From Curtobacterium sp. MCBA15_009 (lineage in GTDB: Bacteria; Actinomycetota; Actinomycetes; Actinomycetales; Microbacteriaceae), in contig NZ_MJGO01000038.1 of assembly GCF_001864895.1 (NCBI RefSeq), positions 1,773-65,772 on the forward strand: a stretch of 64,000 nucleotides of DNA. Reading direction: 5' to 3'. Positions within the stretch are counted from its first letter, which is position 1; the number at the start of each line of letters is the position of its first letter. Made by a program: the position numbers and the translations under genes. This document shows, piece by piece, positions 9,281 through 17,981 of the stretch. Under the pieces are notes generated by a model. It did not search any database. It saw only the letters and a list, made by a program, of their open reading frames with translations, and had not been told where the DNA came from.

Positions 9281-10284
9281 CCGCCGGGGCATCAGCGGGG
9301 GCGACGCCCCTCGACCGCGCCGTGGAGACGTACCTGCGGCACGTCGCCATCGAACGGGGACTCTCACAGCACACCCTGTCGGCGTACCGGCGGGACCTCG
9401 AGGTGTTCGCCTCGTGGCTGGCGACCGCCCCGGTCGTGGCGTCCGACGGGGCGGACCGGGCCGGCGGAGCCTCCGTGGTCGAGGACGTCGCCCGGCTGGC
9501 GCGCGCGGACGTCTCGGCGTTCGTGACGCACCTGGCGACCCGACCGTCGGGGCCGCTCGCACCGCGGTCGATCGCCCGCATGCTCAGCTCGGTGCGGTCG
9601 TTCACGGCGTTCGCCGCGGGGGAGGGCTGGCTGCCGCTCGACCCCGGCACCGCGGTCCGACCGCCGAAGGCCCCGATGCGCCTGCCGAAGGCGATCTCGG
9701 TCGAGGACATGGAACGGCTGCTCGGCGCCGTCTCGGCGGACGCCGACGACCCGGTGCAACTGCGGGACAAGGCACTGCTCGAGCTGCTCTACGCCACCGG
9801 CGCGCGCATCTCCGAAGCGGTGGGGCTGTCCGTCGACGACGTCACGACCCTGTCGGACGCCGGTGGCGAGCTCTCCGTGGTCAAGGTCACCGGCAAGGGC
9901 AACAAGCAGCGCGTCGTGCCGCTCGGCAGCTTCGCCCGGGCGGCGGTCGACGCCTACCTGGTGCGGGCGCGACCGGTGTTCGCGGCACGCGGTGCCTCGA
10001 CACCGGCGCTGTTCCTCGGCGCGCGCGGCGCCCGGCTGTCGCGGCAGAGCGCCTGGCTCGTGATCCAGGCGGCCGCTGCCGCGGCGGACCTCGAGGCGCA
10101 CGTGTCCCCGCACACCTTCCGGCACTCGTTCGCGACGCACCTGCTCGAGGGCGGTGCTGACGTGCGCGTCGTGCAGGAACTGCTCGGCCACGCGAGCGTC
10201 GCGACGACGCAGATCTACACGATGGTCACCGCCGACATGCTGCGGGACGTGTACCAGACGGCGCACCCGCGGGCGCGGCGGTAG
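9277..10284 (+). CDS. xerD: Tyrosine recombinase XerD
   Basis: A 335-residue tyrosine recombinase. The N-terminal SAM-like core-binding domain ([23 protein letters not shown]) is followed by a catalytic domain. Visible active-site residues are Arg in [12 protein letters not shown], Lys in VTGKGNKQR, HxxR in [15 protein letters not shown], His in [11 protein letters not shown] and Tyr in IYTMV. With XerC it resolves chromosome dimers at dif. Start TTG 9277 overlaps the previous stop (coupled); GTG 9322 is a shorter alternative. Position downstream of pyrG and NUDIX supports XerD rather than a phage integrase. Confidence 0.93.
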   Translation: MTAGASAGATPLDRAVETYLRHVAIERGLSQHTLSAYRRDLEVFASWLATAPVVASDGADRAGGASVVEDVARLARADVSAFVTHLATRPSGPLAPRSIARMLSSVRSFTAFAAGEGWLPLDPGTAVRPPKAPMRLPKAISVEDMERLLGAVSADADDPVQLRDKALLELLYATGARISEAVGLSVDDVTTLSDAGGELSVVKVTGKGNKQRVVPLGSFARAAVDAYLVRARPVFAARGASTPALFLGARGARLSRQSAWLVIQAAAAAADLEAHVSPHTFRHSFATHLLEGGADVRVVQELLGHASVATTQIYTMVTADMLRDVYQTAHPRARR

Positions 10285-10324
10285 GGGGCGGTCGGTCTGG
10301 GGCGTCCGGCCGGTCGTTCGCTCG

Positions 10325-10375
10325 GTGAGCAGGAATGGTCGGGTTCGCGTGGCGGACGCGACCATTCCTGCTCAC
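10325..10375 (+). terminator. Hairpin after xerD
   Basis: A perfect 17-bp stem (GTGAGCAGGAATGGTCG and its complement) encloses a 17-base loop. It lies between the xerD stop and the convergent DUF2510 gene and can serve either strand. Confidence 0.8.
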
Positions 10376-10403
10376 GAAGTCGCTCGGTGGCGGTACCCGC
10401 GGG

Positions 10404-10847
10404 TCAGAAGAGGTGCAGCTGCGTCGAGGCCGCGACCGCTGCGGTGGCCACGGCGACGACGACGGCGCTCGCCGCGATGCTCCTGGCCAGCACCCGCCAG
10501 GGGCCGGTCGCGCCGGGGCGCACGATCCCGACGACACCGGACACGAGTGCGAGCACACTGCTCACACCGATCGGGTTCACGCGGACGGACAGCAGGGCGA
10601 AGAACACCGCGACGATCGTGAACACGCAGAAGCGGCGGTCCTGCACGCCGGACGCCCACGCACGGACCCCGAACGACCCCGTGTGCACCGAGAACGACGG
10701 CCCGGCCGCGGCGACGACGACCGGAGCGACGGGCTCCGGCTGGTTCGGCAGCACCCGCGTGGCGTCACCCCAGGCGTGACCGTCCCACCAACGCAGGCGG
10801 CTGGCGTCCTGCGGGTCCGGGAACCAGCCTGCGGCCGGAAGGGTCAC
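10404..10847 (-). CDS. DUF2510 membrane protein
   Basis: A 147-residue protein. The N-terminal GWFPDPQDASRLRWWDGHAWGD is a DUF2510 motif. This short tryptophan-rich module is found at the ends of actinobacterial membrane proteins. Two predicted transmembrane segments follow (CVFTIVAVFFALLSV with the next segment to about residue 105, and ASAVVVAVATAAVAAS near the C-terminus). No catalytic motif is present. It is convergent with xerD and divergent from the ASCH gene. Confidence 0.8.
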   Translation of the reverse strand: MTLPAAGWFPDPQDASRLRWWDGHAWGDATRVLPNQPEPVAPVVVAAAGPSFSVHTGSFGVRAWASGVQDRRFCVFTIVAVFFALLSVRVNPIGVSSVLALVSGVVGIVRPGATGPWRVLARSIAASAVVVAVATAAVAASTQLHLF

Positions 10848-10972
10848 GGGTCCTCCTCGTGGTGCGGGGGAAGTCGATGCCCCACGAGGCTACGAGGACG
10901 AGCGCGCGCTCCCCAGTCCCAGCGCGGGTGTCAGCACAACGGAGGACAGACCGGCTGCACTACCGTCGGGGG

Positions 10973-11446
10973 ATGACCACGACACCGCTCGACGAGTTCT
11001 GGGCCCGCCGAGGTGACGAGGTGCCGGGCCTGCCGAGCACCGTTCCCGAGTCCTGGGCGTTCGGGGCGACGCCGGAGCAGGCCGACGACCTGCTCGCACT
11101 GGTGCTCGACGGCACGAAGGACGGCACGGCGTCGTCGCTCTGGGACTACGAGGCCGCCGACGAGGCGCTGCCGGCGGTCGGGGACCTCGCCGTCGTCCTC
11201 GACGGCGCCGGCGCCCCGCGCGCGGTCATCGAGGTCAGCGACGTGCGGGTGGTCCCGTTCGACGAGGTCGACGAGGACCACGCCCGCGCCGAGGGCGAAG
11301 GAGACCGCACACTGGGGTGGTGGCGGCGGGAGCACGAGGCCTACTGGCGAGCGCACTCCGAGAACCCGCGCGGCTTCGAGCCGGACATGCCGGTCGTGTG
11401 CGAACGGTTCCGGCTCGTGTGGCCGACGGCGACGCGCACCGCCTGA
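10973..11446 (+). CDS. ASCH domain protein
   Basis: A 157-residue protein with DEFWARRG near the N-terminus and SWAFGATPEQADDLLALVLDG, LWDYEA, GDLAVVLDGAGAPRAVIE, FDEVDEDHARAEGEGD and WRREHEAYW. This is the actinobacterial ASCH pattern, a PUA-like RNA-binding fold. The ATG at 10973 has a TACCGT hexamer ending six bases upstream and no separated ribosome binding site, so the mRNA is probably leaderless. Role is unknown; ASCH proteins are thought to bind RNA or modified nucleosides. Confidence 0.85.
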   Translation: MTTTPLDEFWARRGDEVPGLPSTVPESWAFGATPEQADDLLALVLDGTKDGTASSLWDYEAADEALPAVGDLAVVLDGAGAPRAVIEVSDVRVVPFDEVDEDHARAEGEGDRTLGWWRREHEAYWRAHSENPRGFEPDMPVVCERFRLVWPTATRTA

Positions 11447-11459
11447 CGCCCCGAGGCCG

Positions 11460-12491
11460 TCAGGCGGGGACGGGCGCCGCGTCCACCTCGTTCATGACGT
11501 CCTTCACCGCGGCGAGCAGCCGGGCGTTGAAGTCGACGCCGAGCTGGTTCGGCACCGTGACGAGGACGGTGTCCGCCTCGCGGACCGCCCGGTCCGCGGC
11601 GAGCTCGGCGACGAGCTGCTCGGGCTCGCCGATGTAGGAGCGACCGAAGCGTGCGAGCCCGCCGTCGAGGTGCCCGACCTGGTCCTGCCCCTCGACCTGC
11701 GCGCGGACGCCGAAGTAGTGCCGCGACTCGTCGTCGGTGATCGGGATGATGCTGCGCGACACGGAGACCCGCGGCGTGCGCTCCCACCCCATGTCCGCCC
11801 AGGTGCTGCGGAAGCGGGCGATCTGCTCGGCCTGCAGCTCGTCGAACGGTACGCCGGTGTCCTCGGTCAGCAGGGTCGAGGACATCAGGTTCATGCCCTG
11901 CTCGGCCGTCCACTCGGCCGTCGCGCGGGTGCCGGCGCCCCACCAGATGCGGTCGCCGAGCGAGTCGGAGAGCGGGGAGATCGGCAGCGACCCGGCCATG
12001 CCGGTCATCTGCGGGTTAGCGTTCGCCATCGGCTCGCCGGCGATCGCACGTCGGAAGACGTTCGTGTGCGACCGGGCGAGGTCGCCGCCGTTCGTGTCCG
12101 ACGCGTCCGGCACGTACCCGAACTGCTCGTAGCCGGCGAGGGCGGTCTCGGGTGACCCCCGGGAGACGCCGAGCTGCAGGCGTCCGCCGGAGATGAGGTC
12201 GGTGGCCGCGGCTTCCTCCGCCATGTACAGCGGGTTCTCGTACCGCATGTCGATGACGCCGGTGCCGATCTCGATGCGGCTCGTCCTCGCGGCGATGGCG
12301 GACAGGAGCGGGAACGGCGCCGCCTGCTGCGGTGCGAAGTGGTGCACGCGGAAGTACGCGCCGTCGACGCCGGACTCCTCGGCGGCGACCGCGAGGTCGA
12401 TCGCCTGCACGAGGGCCTCGCGGCCGCTGCGCACCCTGGAACCCGGGACGTCGCGCCAGTGGCCGAACGACAGGAACCCGATCTTCGTCAT
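11460..12491 (-). CDS. LLM class flavin-dependent oxidoreductase (1)
   Basis: A 343-residue luciferase-like TIM-barrel protein. It has the family features GVDGAYFRVHHFAP, SRIEIGTGVIDMRYENPLYMAEEAA, GGRLQLGVSRGSPETA and IWWGAGTRATAEWTAEQGMNLMSS. Such enzymes use reduced flavin (FMNH2 or F420H2) for monooxygenation or reduction; the substrate cannot be read from sequence. A second, distant paralogue is at 22920-23930. It is convergent with the ASCH gene, their stops 13 bases apart. The start is CAT at 12489-12491. Confidence 0.88.
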   Translation of the reverse strand: MTKIGFLSFGHWRDVPGSRVRSGREALVQAIDLAVAAEESGVDGAYFRVHHFAPQQAAPFPLLSAIAARTSRIEIGTGVIDMRYENPLYMAEEAAATDLISGGRLQLGVSRGSPETALAGYEQFGYVPDASDTNGGDLARSHTNVFRRAIAGEPMANANPQMTGMAGSLPISPLSDSLGDRIWWGAGTRATAEWTAEQGMNLMSSTLLTEDTGVPFDELQAEQIARFRSTWADMGWERTPRVSVSRSIIPITDDESRHYFGVRAQVEGQDQVGHLDGGLARFGRSYIGEPEQLVAELAADRAVREADTVLVTVPNQLGVDFNARLLAAVKDVMNEVDAAPVPA

Positions 12492-12575
12492 GTCGATGCG
12501 AACGCATCCGAGATGCGGACCATTCCGCAGCCGCGTCGCCAGCCGGCCGACCCGCCGGCGACTACGGTGTGCGAC

Positions 12576-12908
12576 ATGGAGGACCCCCGCGCCGCCCTGA
12601 CCGCCGAGCGCTCCCGGAACGAGCGCCTGCTCGCCGACGTCGAGCGGAGCATGCGGGACGTCAGCGACGCCCGGCAGGACGCGAACTCCGACGACGAGCA
12701 CGACCCCGAGGGCGCGACGCTCGCGTGGGAGCGCGGGTCGCTCGGCGCCGTGCGCGACGACGCCCGTGAACGCATCCGCCTCGTGGACGCCGCGCTCGCC
12801 CGTCTCGAAGCAGGGACCTACGGCCGGTGCGCCGTCGGCGGGGAACCGATCCCCGAGGCCCGTCTGGCGGCCGTGCCGTGGGCGGCGACCTGCGTCGCGC
12901 ACGCGTGA
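12576..12908 (+). CDS. DksA/TraR-family zinc-finger-like protein
   Basis: A 110-residue protein. An N-terminal helical part (ERSRNERLLADVERSMRDVSDARQD) precedes the DksA/TraR C-terminal motif RLEAGTYGRCAVGGEPIPEARL...TCVAHA. In the canonical motif four cysteines bind zinc; here positions two and four are Gly and His, leaving C-x2-G and C-x2-H. Zinc binding may be weakened or lost. A TACGGT hexamer lies seven bases before ATG 12576, suggesting a leaderless mRNA. Role in transcription control is by family only. Confidence 0.8.
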   Translation: MEDPRAALTAERSRNERLLADVERSMRDVSDARQDANSDDEHDPEGATLAWERGSLGAVRDDARERIRLVDAALARLEAGTYGRCAVGGEPIPEARLAAVPWAATCVAHA

Positions 12909-12934
12909 CGACGACCCGGTAGCGGCGACCACCT

Positions 12935-12982
12935 GCCGGCCGGGAGGCGCGCGGCGGCCCCGCCCCGTGCCTCCCGGCCGGC
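12935..12982 (+). terminator. Hairpin after dksA-like gene (GGAGGCGC family)
   Basis: The stem GCCGGCCGGGAGGC pairs with GCCTCCCGGCCGGC around a ~20-base GC-rich loop. It lies 27 bases after the stop of the DksA-like gene. Confidence 0.7.
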
Positions 12983-13041
12983 GCACCATCCGTCCACCGC
13001 GCGCGCCGCTGATTCCCAGCCGCGCGCCCTACCGTTTCCGC

Positions 13042-13485
13042 ATGGACGCCGACCCCAACGCCGGACCTGCCGAGGCGCAGGGCGACGGTGCGCAGCGCCA
13101 GCGGTTCCAGTGGTTCCACGACATGCGGACCTGGATCCACGCGCGGCCGCACGTGCACCTGTTCTACAAGGTGCTGGTCGGCATCGTCGGCGGGCTCGTG
13201 GTGATCATCGGGCTCGTCCTCGTGCCGCTGCCCGGCCCGGGTTGGCTCGTGGTCTTCATCGGGCTGACGATCCTGGCGAGCGAGTTCCACTTCTTCCACC
13301 GGATCATCACGTGGCTCCGCACCCAGCTGCACCGGTTCTGGGACTGGGCGAAGCGGCACGGACCGAAGCGGCTGCGGGACGCGGCCGACCGCGGCAAGGC
13401 GGACGTCGATGCCGCGCACACCGGTGCCGCGCGCACCGTGGGCGTGCCGCGTCGGGGCGCGAAGCCGGCCCGTCCCGGGCACTGA
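13042..13485 (+). CDS. PGPGW/TIGR02611-type membrane protein
   Basis: A 147-residue protein with two transmembrane helices flanking the signature VPLPGPGWLVVFIGLTILASEF (PGPGW motif). The N-terminus and the C-terminal basic tail (RRGAKPARPGH) are probably cytoplasmic. The TIGR02611 family is widespread in actinobacteria and has no known function. TACCGT ends six bases before ATG 13042, so the message is probably leaderless. Confidence 0.85.
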   Translation: MDADPNAGPAEAQGDGAQRQRFQWFHDMRTWIHARPHVHLFYKVLVGIVGGLVVIIGLVLVPLPGPGWLVVFIGLTILASEFHFFHRIITWLRTQLHRFWDWAKRHGPKRLRDAADRGKADVDAAHTGAARTVGVPRRGAKPARPGH

Positions 13486-13529
13486 CACCCGGCGCGACGT
13501 ACGGCCGCTACTCGGCCGCTACCAGGCCG

Positions 13530-14804
13530 CTACTCGGCGGCGACCCGCACGGACCCGGTCGCGGTGCGTTCGACGGCCTCGGCTGCCTGTTCCTCGACCG
13601 CGGCGGTGTCCTTCGACACGAGTTGCAGCACGAGGGCGACGACCGCGGCGAGCACGATGAAACCGCCGTACCCGGCGATCACCGGGACGAGGCCGACGGC
13701 GGGCTCGAGCAGGCCGCCGATGACGGCCGGCACGCCGAACGCCAGGTAGCTCACGACGTAGATGGTGGAGAGCAGTCCGGCGCGGTGGGTCGTCGCTGCG
13801 GTGGCGAGCAGCATCCGCAGCGGTGCCTGGAACCCGGCGCCGAAGCCGACGCCGGCGATGGCGCTGCCGACGACGAGCCCCGGCAGGGAGTGCGCTGCGA
13901 CGAACGCGACGGTGACGACCGGACCGAGGACCAGGGCGACGAGGCCGAGGAGCACCGCGCGTCGGGTGTCCATCCGCTGGATCGCGAGCCCGGTGAGGGC
14001 ACCGGTGCCGGTGACGACGGCGATGAGCGCGCCGGCGGCGAAGTGGTTCGTGATGCCGAACACCGCGCCGAGTGCGGAGGGGACGAGCGACAGGAACATG
14101 CCGCCGAGTGCCCAGCTCGCGACGAGCGATCCGGCGACGCCGCGGAACAGCCGGCGGGACGACCGCGGCACGCTGATCGTCGGGCGGAGGGAGCGCAGGG
14201 CCCCCGGGCGGCGCTCGACGCGTTCGGGGACGACGACGAGGGCGACGACGAGCAGGACCAGGAGCGCGCCGAACACCAGGTAGACGAGCTGCTCCGGCGC
14301 GGGGCCCCACTCGACCAGGGCGCCGCTCGCCATCGCTCCGGTGGCCAGGGCGACGGGCGGGACGACGCCGTTGAGCACGCCGGCCAGGGCGGGGTGCCGC
14401 TCGAGCGAGTTGTCGATGAGGGCGGCGCCGAGCGCGCCGATGAGCAGCCCGACGGAGACGCCCTGCACGATGCGGTCGACGACCAGGGCGAGGACGCCGT
14501 CGGCGACGGCGAAGAGCCCGAGCGACAGTGCGACGCCGAGGCCGCCGACGACGAGCACCGGCTTCCGGCCGACGTGGTCGGACAGGCGGCCGGCGACGAG
14601 CAGGCTCGCGAGCAGCCCGGCGACGTAGACGGCGAAGACACCGGTGAGCATGAGCGGCGTCAGGTGCCACTCGGCGGCGTAGACGGGGTAGATCGGCGAC
14701 GGGACGGCCGACGAGGCGACCGACGCCAGGAGCATGGCGGCCAGGATCCAGAACCCGGCGACCGATCGAGCTGACTGCTGCTGCACGAGCATCCCTTCGT
14801 CCAC
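13530..14804 (-). CDS. MFS transporter next to ArsR regulator
   Basis: A 424-residue protein with about twelve hydrophobic segments. The MFS motif A-like loop RLSDHVGRKPVL lies between the second and third helices. It is probably a drug/H+ antiporter; the substrate is not readable. GTG 14804 is used; ATG 14792 is a possible shorter start. It is divergent from an ArsR-type repressor across an 80-base gap holding two palindromic operators, which strongly suggests repression by that regulator. It ends convergently with the PGPGW gene. Confidence 0.85.
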   Translation of the reverse strand: MDEGMLVQQQSARSVAGFWILAAMLLASVASSAVPSPIYPVYAAEWHLTPLMLTGVFAVYVAGLLASLLVAGRLSDHVGRKPVLVVGGLGVALSLGLFAVADGVLALVVDRIVQGVSVGLLIGALGAALIDNSLERHPALAGVLNGVVPPVALATGAMASGALVEWGPAPEQLVYLVFGALLVLLVVALVVVPERVERRPGALRSLRPTISVPRSSRRLFRGVAGSLVASWALGGMFLSLVPSALGAVFGITNHFAAGALIAVVTGTGALTGLAIQRMDTRRAVLLGLVALVLGPVVTVAFVAAHSLPGLVVGSAIAGVGFGAGFQAPLRMLLATAATTHRAGLLSTIYVVSYLAFGVPAVIGGLLEPAVGLVPVIAGYGGFIVLAAVVALVLQLVSKDTAAVEEQAAEAVERTATGSVRVAAE

Positions 14805-14809
14805 GTGTT

Positions 14810-14857
14810 GTACGACTGCATTCGTACCGCAGGTGAACTGTACGACGCAAGTCGTAC
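14810..14857. promoter_or_regulatory. Twin palindromic operator between MFS pump and ArsR gene
   Basis: Two 18-bp inverted repeats, GTACGACTGCATTCGTAC (14810-14827) and GTACGACGCAAGTCGTAC (14840-14857), start 30 bases apart, about three helical turns. They fill the divergent promoter region and have the form expected for sites of the adjacent ArsR-type regulator. Confidence 0.75.
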
Positions 14858-14887
14858 TGCGAGGTGGTCGGTGGTAGCGTCCCGTCC

Positions 14888-15253
14888 ATGCCCGCGCACG
14901 TCGACGCCCCCGAGCGACTGCCCCAACCGTCCGTGGCCGAGCTGGACCTGCCGGTCGTGATGGACGCCCTGAGCGACCCGATCCGGCTCGCCATCCTGCA
15001 CCGCTACCTGGTGGACGCCGCAGGCGGCGTGCGCAGCTGCGGGTGGGTCGGCGTCGACCGACCGAAGTCCACGCTCACCCACCACTTCCGCGTCCTGCGC
15101 GAGGCCGGGCTGCTCGAACAGCACCAGGACGGGCTCACCCGCTCCAGCCGGGTGCGTGCCGAGGACGTGCAGGCACGGTTCCCCGGGCTGCTCGACCTGG
15201 TGTCCGCGTGGGACGTGCCCGACGCCCTGATGCGCGACGGGATCGAGTCGTGA
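14888..15253 (+). CDS. ArsR-family helix-turn-helix regulator
   Basis: A 121-residue winged-helix protein. VMDALSDPIRLAILHRYL and STLTHHFRVLREAGLLEQHQDG are the ArsR-type recognition region. The single cysteine (RSCGW) does not form a classical CxCxxC metal site, so the inducer may be a non-metal. TAGCGT lies seven bases before ATG 14888. It probably represses the divergent MFS gene and itself through the twin palindromes. It overlaps the next gene by GTGA, so the methyltransferase would be co-regulated. Confidence 0.85.
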   Translation: MPAHVDAPERLPQPSVAELDLPVVMDALSDPIRLAILHRYLVDAAGGVRSCGWVGVDRPKSTLTHHFRVLREAGLLEQHQDGLTRSSRVRAEDVQARFPGLLDLVSAWDVPDALMRDGIES

Positions 15254-16875
15254 GCCGGACCGTGCACGCCCTGCCCGAGGTCGGCGCCGCGCCGCACGTG
15301 ACGTCGGCGCTCGCCGCGGACCTCGACGCCGCCGGCTTCACCGTCGAGCGGGTCGACTCGCTGTGGGGTGCCGAGGCCGCCGCGTCGCTGCACCGCGGCT
15401 CACGGGTGGCCGCCCTCCGGGCCCTCGCGGCGCGGCCGTCGTCACCGCTCGGCACGCTCGCGACCCTGTTCGTGCTCGGCCTGCCGGTCCCGCACGAGGA
15501 CGCCGCGGCGGCGTTCCCGACCGCCGGCCTCGACGCCGTGGTCGCCGCCGGCCTGCTCCGGGTCGATGGCATCGACGAAGCCGACGAAGCCGACGAAGCC
15601 GACGGCGGCGACGGACCCGACGGCACCGCCGACGCCGACGGCACCGAGGTCGTGCCGACCGTCGACCTGCGCCCCTACGCCTTCGTCGACGACCTCGGTG
15701 CCGGCAGCTGGTGGATCGTCTCCGACCTCGGCGAGCTCGCGCTCGGCCACGCGATCAGCGAGGAGCACGTGCTCGGCATCGGCGGGGCGACCACCACGCT
15801 GAGCGGTCTGCAGGTCCCGGTGCCCGTCCGCACGGTGCTCGACCTCGGCACCGGGTGTGGCATCCAGGCGATGCACGCCCGACGCTTCGCCGACCGGGTG
15901 GTCGCCACGGACATATCCCGCCGCGCCCTCGACATCGCCCGCTTCAACGCGCAGCTCAACGGGATCGACGGGATCGACTTCCGGTACGGCTCGCTCTTCG
16001 AGCCCGTCGCGGGGGAGCGGTTCGACCGCATCGTCTCGAACCCGCCGTTCGTCATCACGCCCCGCCGACCGGGCGTCCCCTCGTACGAGTACCGCGACGG
16101 CGGCATGGTCGGCGACGCCCTGGTCGAGACCGTGCTCCGCGGCCTGGCCGACCACCTGGAGCCCGGCGGGACCGCGCAGCTGCTCGGCAACTGGGAGTAC
16201 CATTGGGGCGTCGATGGCCTCGACCGCGTGCGCGGCTGGTTCGCGGACACCGACCTCGACGCGTGGGTCGTCGAGCGCGAGCGCCAGGACCCGACGTCCT
16301 ACGCCGAGACCTGGATCCGCGACGGCGGCACGAAGCCCGGCACGACCGAGTTCGACACGCTGGTGGGCGCCTGGCTCGACGACTTCGCGGAGCGCCGCGT
16401 CACCGGCGTCGGCTTCGGGTACGTCGTGGTGCGTCGACCCCTGCCGGGAGGCCCGCCCTGCCTCCGCCGGTTCGAGCGCGTCCCCGAGGCGCTCGGCTCC
16501 AATCCCGCCGGGCTCGGTGCCACGGTGGCGCGCGTCCTCGACGCGGCCGCCTGGCTCGCCGGGCACGACGACGCCGCGCTCGCCGCCACGCACCTGTCGG
16601 TCGCCGGCGACGTGACCGAGGAGCGCTACTACTGGCCGGGCAACGACGACCCGACGGTGATGACGCTCGTGCAGGGCGGGGGACTCGGCCGCCGGGTCGA
16701 CGCGGACACCGCGCTCGCCGCGTTCGTCGGCGCCTGTGACGGCGACCTGTCCGTGGCCGCGATCATCGGCGCGCTCTCGCAGATCACCGGGGTGGACGAG
16801 CAGGCGCTCGCCGCCGACCTGCTGCCGGCGGCGCGCGACCTGGTGCTCGACGGGCTGCTCGTCCCCGCTGCCTGA
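15250..16875 (+). CDS. Fused class I methyltransferase (DUF7059-MTase-DUF7782 type)
   Basis: A 541-residue protein. An N-terminal helical domain (about 1-130) ends in a low-complexity linker with triplicated DEA and D/G-rich residues. A SAM-binding methyltransferase domain follows, with VLDLGTGCGIQAMHA and the NPPF motif (IVSNPPFVIT), the mark of methylases acting on amino groups such as rRNA bases or glutamine. The C-terminal ~170 residues form an additional domain. This architecture is common in actinobacteria as a putative rRNA or release-factor methylase; the target is unproven. GTG 15250 overlaps the ArsR stop. Confidence 0.83.
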   Translation: MSRTVHALPEVGAAPHVTSALAADLDAAGFTVERVDSLWGAEAAASLHRGSRVAALRALAARPSSPLGTLATLFVLGLPVPHEDAAAAFPTAGLDAVVAAGLLRVDGIDEADEADEADGGDGPDGTADADGTEVVPTVDLRPYAFVDDLGAGSWWIVSDLGELALGHAISEEHVLGIGGATTTLSGLQVPVPVRTVLDLGTGCGIQAMHARRFADRVVATDISRRALDIARFNAQLNGIDGIDFRYGSLFEPVAGERFDRIVSNPPFVITPRRPGVPSYEYRDGGMVGDALVETVLRGLADHLEPGGTAQLLGNWEYHWGVDGLDRVRGWFADTDLDAWVVERERQDPTSYAETWIRDGGTKPGTTEFDTLVGAWLDDFAERRVTGVGFGYVVVRRPLPGGPPCLRRFERVPEALGSNPAGLGATVARVLDAAAWLAGHDDAALAATHLSVAGDVTEERYYWPGNDDPTVMTLVQGGGLGRRVDADTALAAFVGACDGDLSVAAIIGALSQITGVDEQALAADLLPAARDLVLDGLLVPAA

Positions 16876-16908
16876 GCCCAAACGGGGACCGAGCGACCCC
16901 GCTCGCGC

Positions 16909-17772
16909 TCAGGCGCGGTGGTCGCGCCAGCTGTGCTCCGGCGCGTAGCCGAGCAGTTCGCGGGCCTTCTCCGACGACAGCAGTGAGCTGACCCCGTCGA
17001 TGTCCGCGCGGCGCTCGATGTCCGGCACGAAGCGCTCGACGAGCTCGATGGTCGGCGTGTCCATCACGGTGTCCGGGCTCGCGATGACGAACGCCTCGAA
17101 CCCGGTGAGGTCGGCCTCGAGGGACTTCCGGACTGCCTGGGCACCGTCGCGCGAGTCGATGTACGACCACAGGTTGAAGGTCTTCGCCTCCGGGGTGGCG
17201 TCCCACGGGAAGGCCGGGTAGTCGGTCTCGTCCATGACGTTCGAGAACCGCAGCCCGATCATCTTCAGCTCCGGGTCCCAGCGGGTGAAGTGGCGCGCCA
17301 TCTCCTCCTCCACGGCCTTGCCGAGCGAGTACGACGACTGCGGGCGGACCGCGAACTCCTCGTCGACGGGCAGGTAGGGCGGGTGGTGCTCGCCCATCGG
17401 GATCCCGAGCAGGGTCTCGCTCGACGCCCACACCACGTTCTTGATCCCGGCCGCTCGGGCCGCGTGGAAGACGTTGATCGACGACGTGACGTTGTTCGTG
17501 ATGAGCGCCACGTCGGGGACCTGTCCGGGGGCCGGCACGGCCGCGAGGTGGACGACGGCGTCCACGTGGTCGTAGCGGTCGTCGATGCCCATGAAGGCGT
17601 TCAGCACCTGCCCGTGGTCGGTCAGGTCGATCCGCAGGAAGGGCACCCGCTCGGGCTTGTCCGGCGCTGGCACGCGGTCGAGCAGGACCACGTCGTACCC
17701 GTGCGCGTCGAGGTCGCGCACCACCGCCCGCCCGAGCTTGCCACTGCCACCGGTCACCAACACACGCGTCAT
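16909..17772 (-). CDS. NAD(P)-dependent epimerase/oxidoreductase (extended SDR)
   Basis: A 287-residue extended short-chain dehydrogenase. The N-terminal nucleotide-binding motif is LVTGGSGKLGRAVVRDL. VVHLAAVPAPG, the catalytic Ser region (VVWASSETLLG) and the YxxxK-type site (SSYSLGKAVEEEMA) follow. It resembles UDP-glucose 4-epimerase-like oxidoreductases, but the substrate is not determined. It is transcribed leftward from 17772, convergent with the methyltransferase; a GTTCCGGACAC repeat copy lies upstream. Confidence 0.85.
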   Translation of the reverse strand: MTRVLVTGGSGKLGRAVVRDLDAHGYDVVLLDRVPAPDKPERVPFLRIDLTDHGQVLNAFMGIDDRYDHVDAVVHLAAVPAPGQVPDVALITNNVTSSINVFHAARAAGIKNVVWASSETLLGIPMGEHHPPYLPVDEEFAVRPQSSYSLGKAVEEEMARHFTRWDPELKMIGLRFSNVMDETDYPAFPWDATPEAKTFNLWSYIDSRDGAQAVRKSLEADLTGFEAFVIASPDTVMDTPTIELVERFVPDIERRADIDGVSSLLSSEKARELLGYAPEHSWRDHRA

Positions 17773-17880
17773 CGCGTCTCTCCACATCGTCGTCGGGGTG
17801 CACCCCGGAGGGTCCGCTCCATCCTGCCCCGGGCGGCCGGGGTCGGGCCAGGCCCTGTCCGTACCCCGCTCCGCCGTGCG

Positions 17881-17940
17881 AACCAGGTTCCGGACACGAC
17901 ACCACGGGATCGCGCGGTGCTGTGTCCGGAACCTGGTTCC
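17881..17940. repeat. Dispersed palindromic repeat, GTTCCGGACAC family, copy 2
   Basis: AACCAGGTTCCGGACAC and its complement on the other side enclose a centre closely similar to copy 1 at 8041-8099. It lies between two leftward genes (SDR and TetR). Confidence 0.75.
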
Positions 17941-17981
17941 GGGCGGGGAGCGGCCCGGGCGGGGAGCGACCGGGGGCAGCG

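Noticed and set aside
9277-10284. Tyrosine recombinase as a phage or island integrase
   Set aside because: Position after pyrG and NUDIX and the XerD-like sequence throughout indicate the chromosomal XerD.
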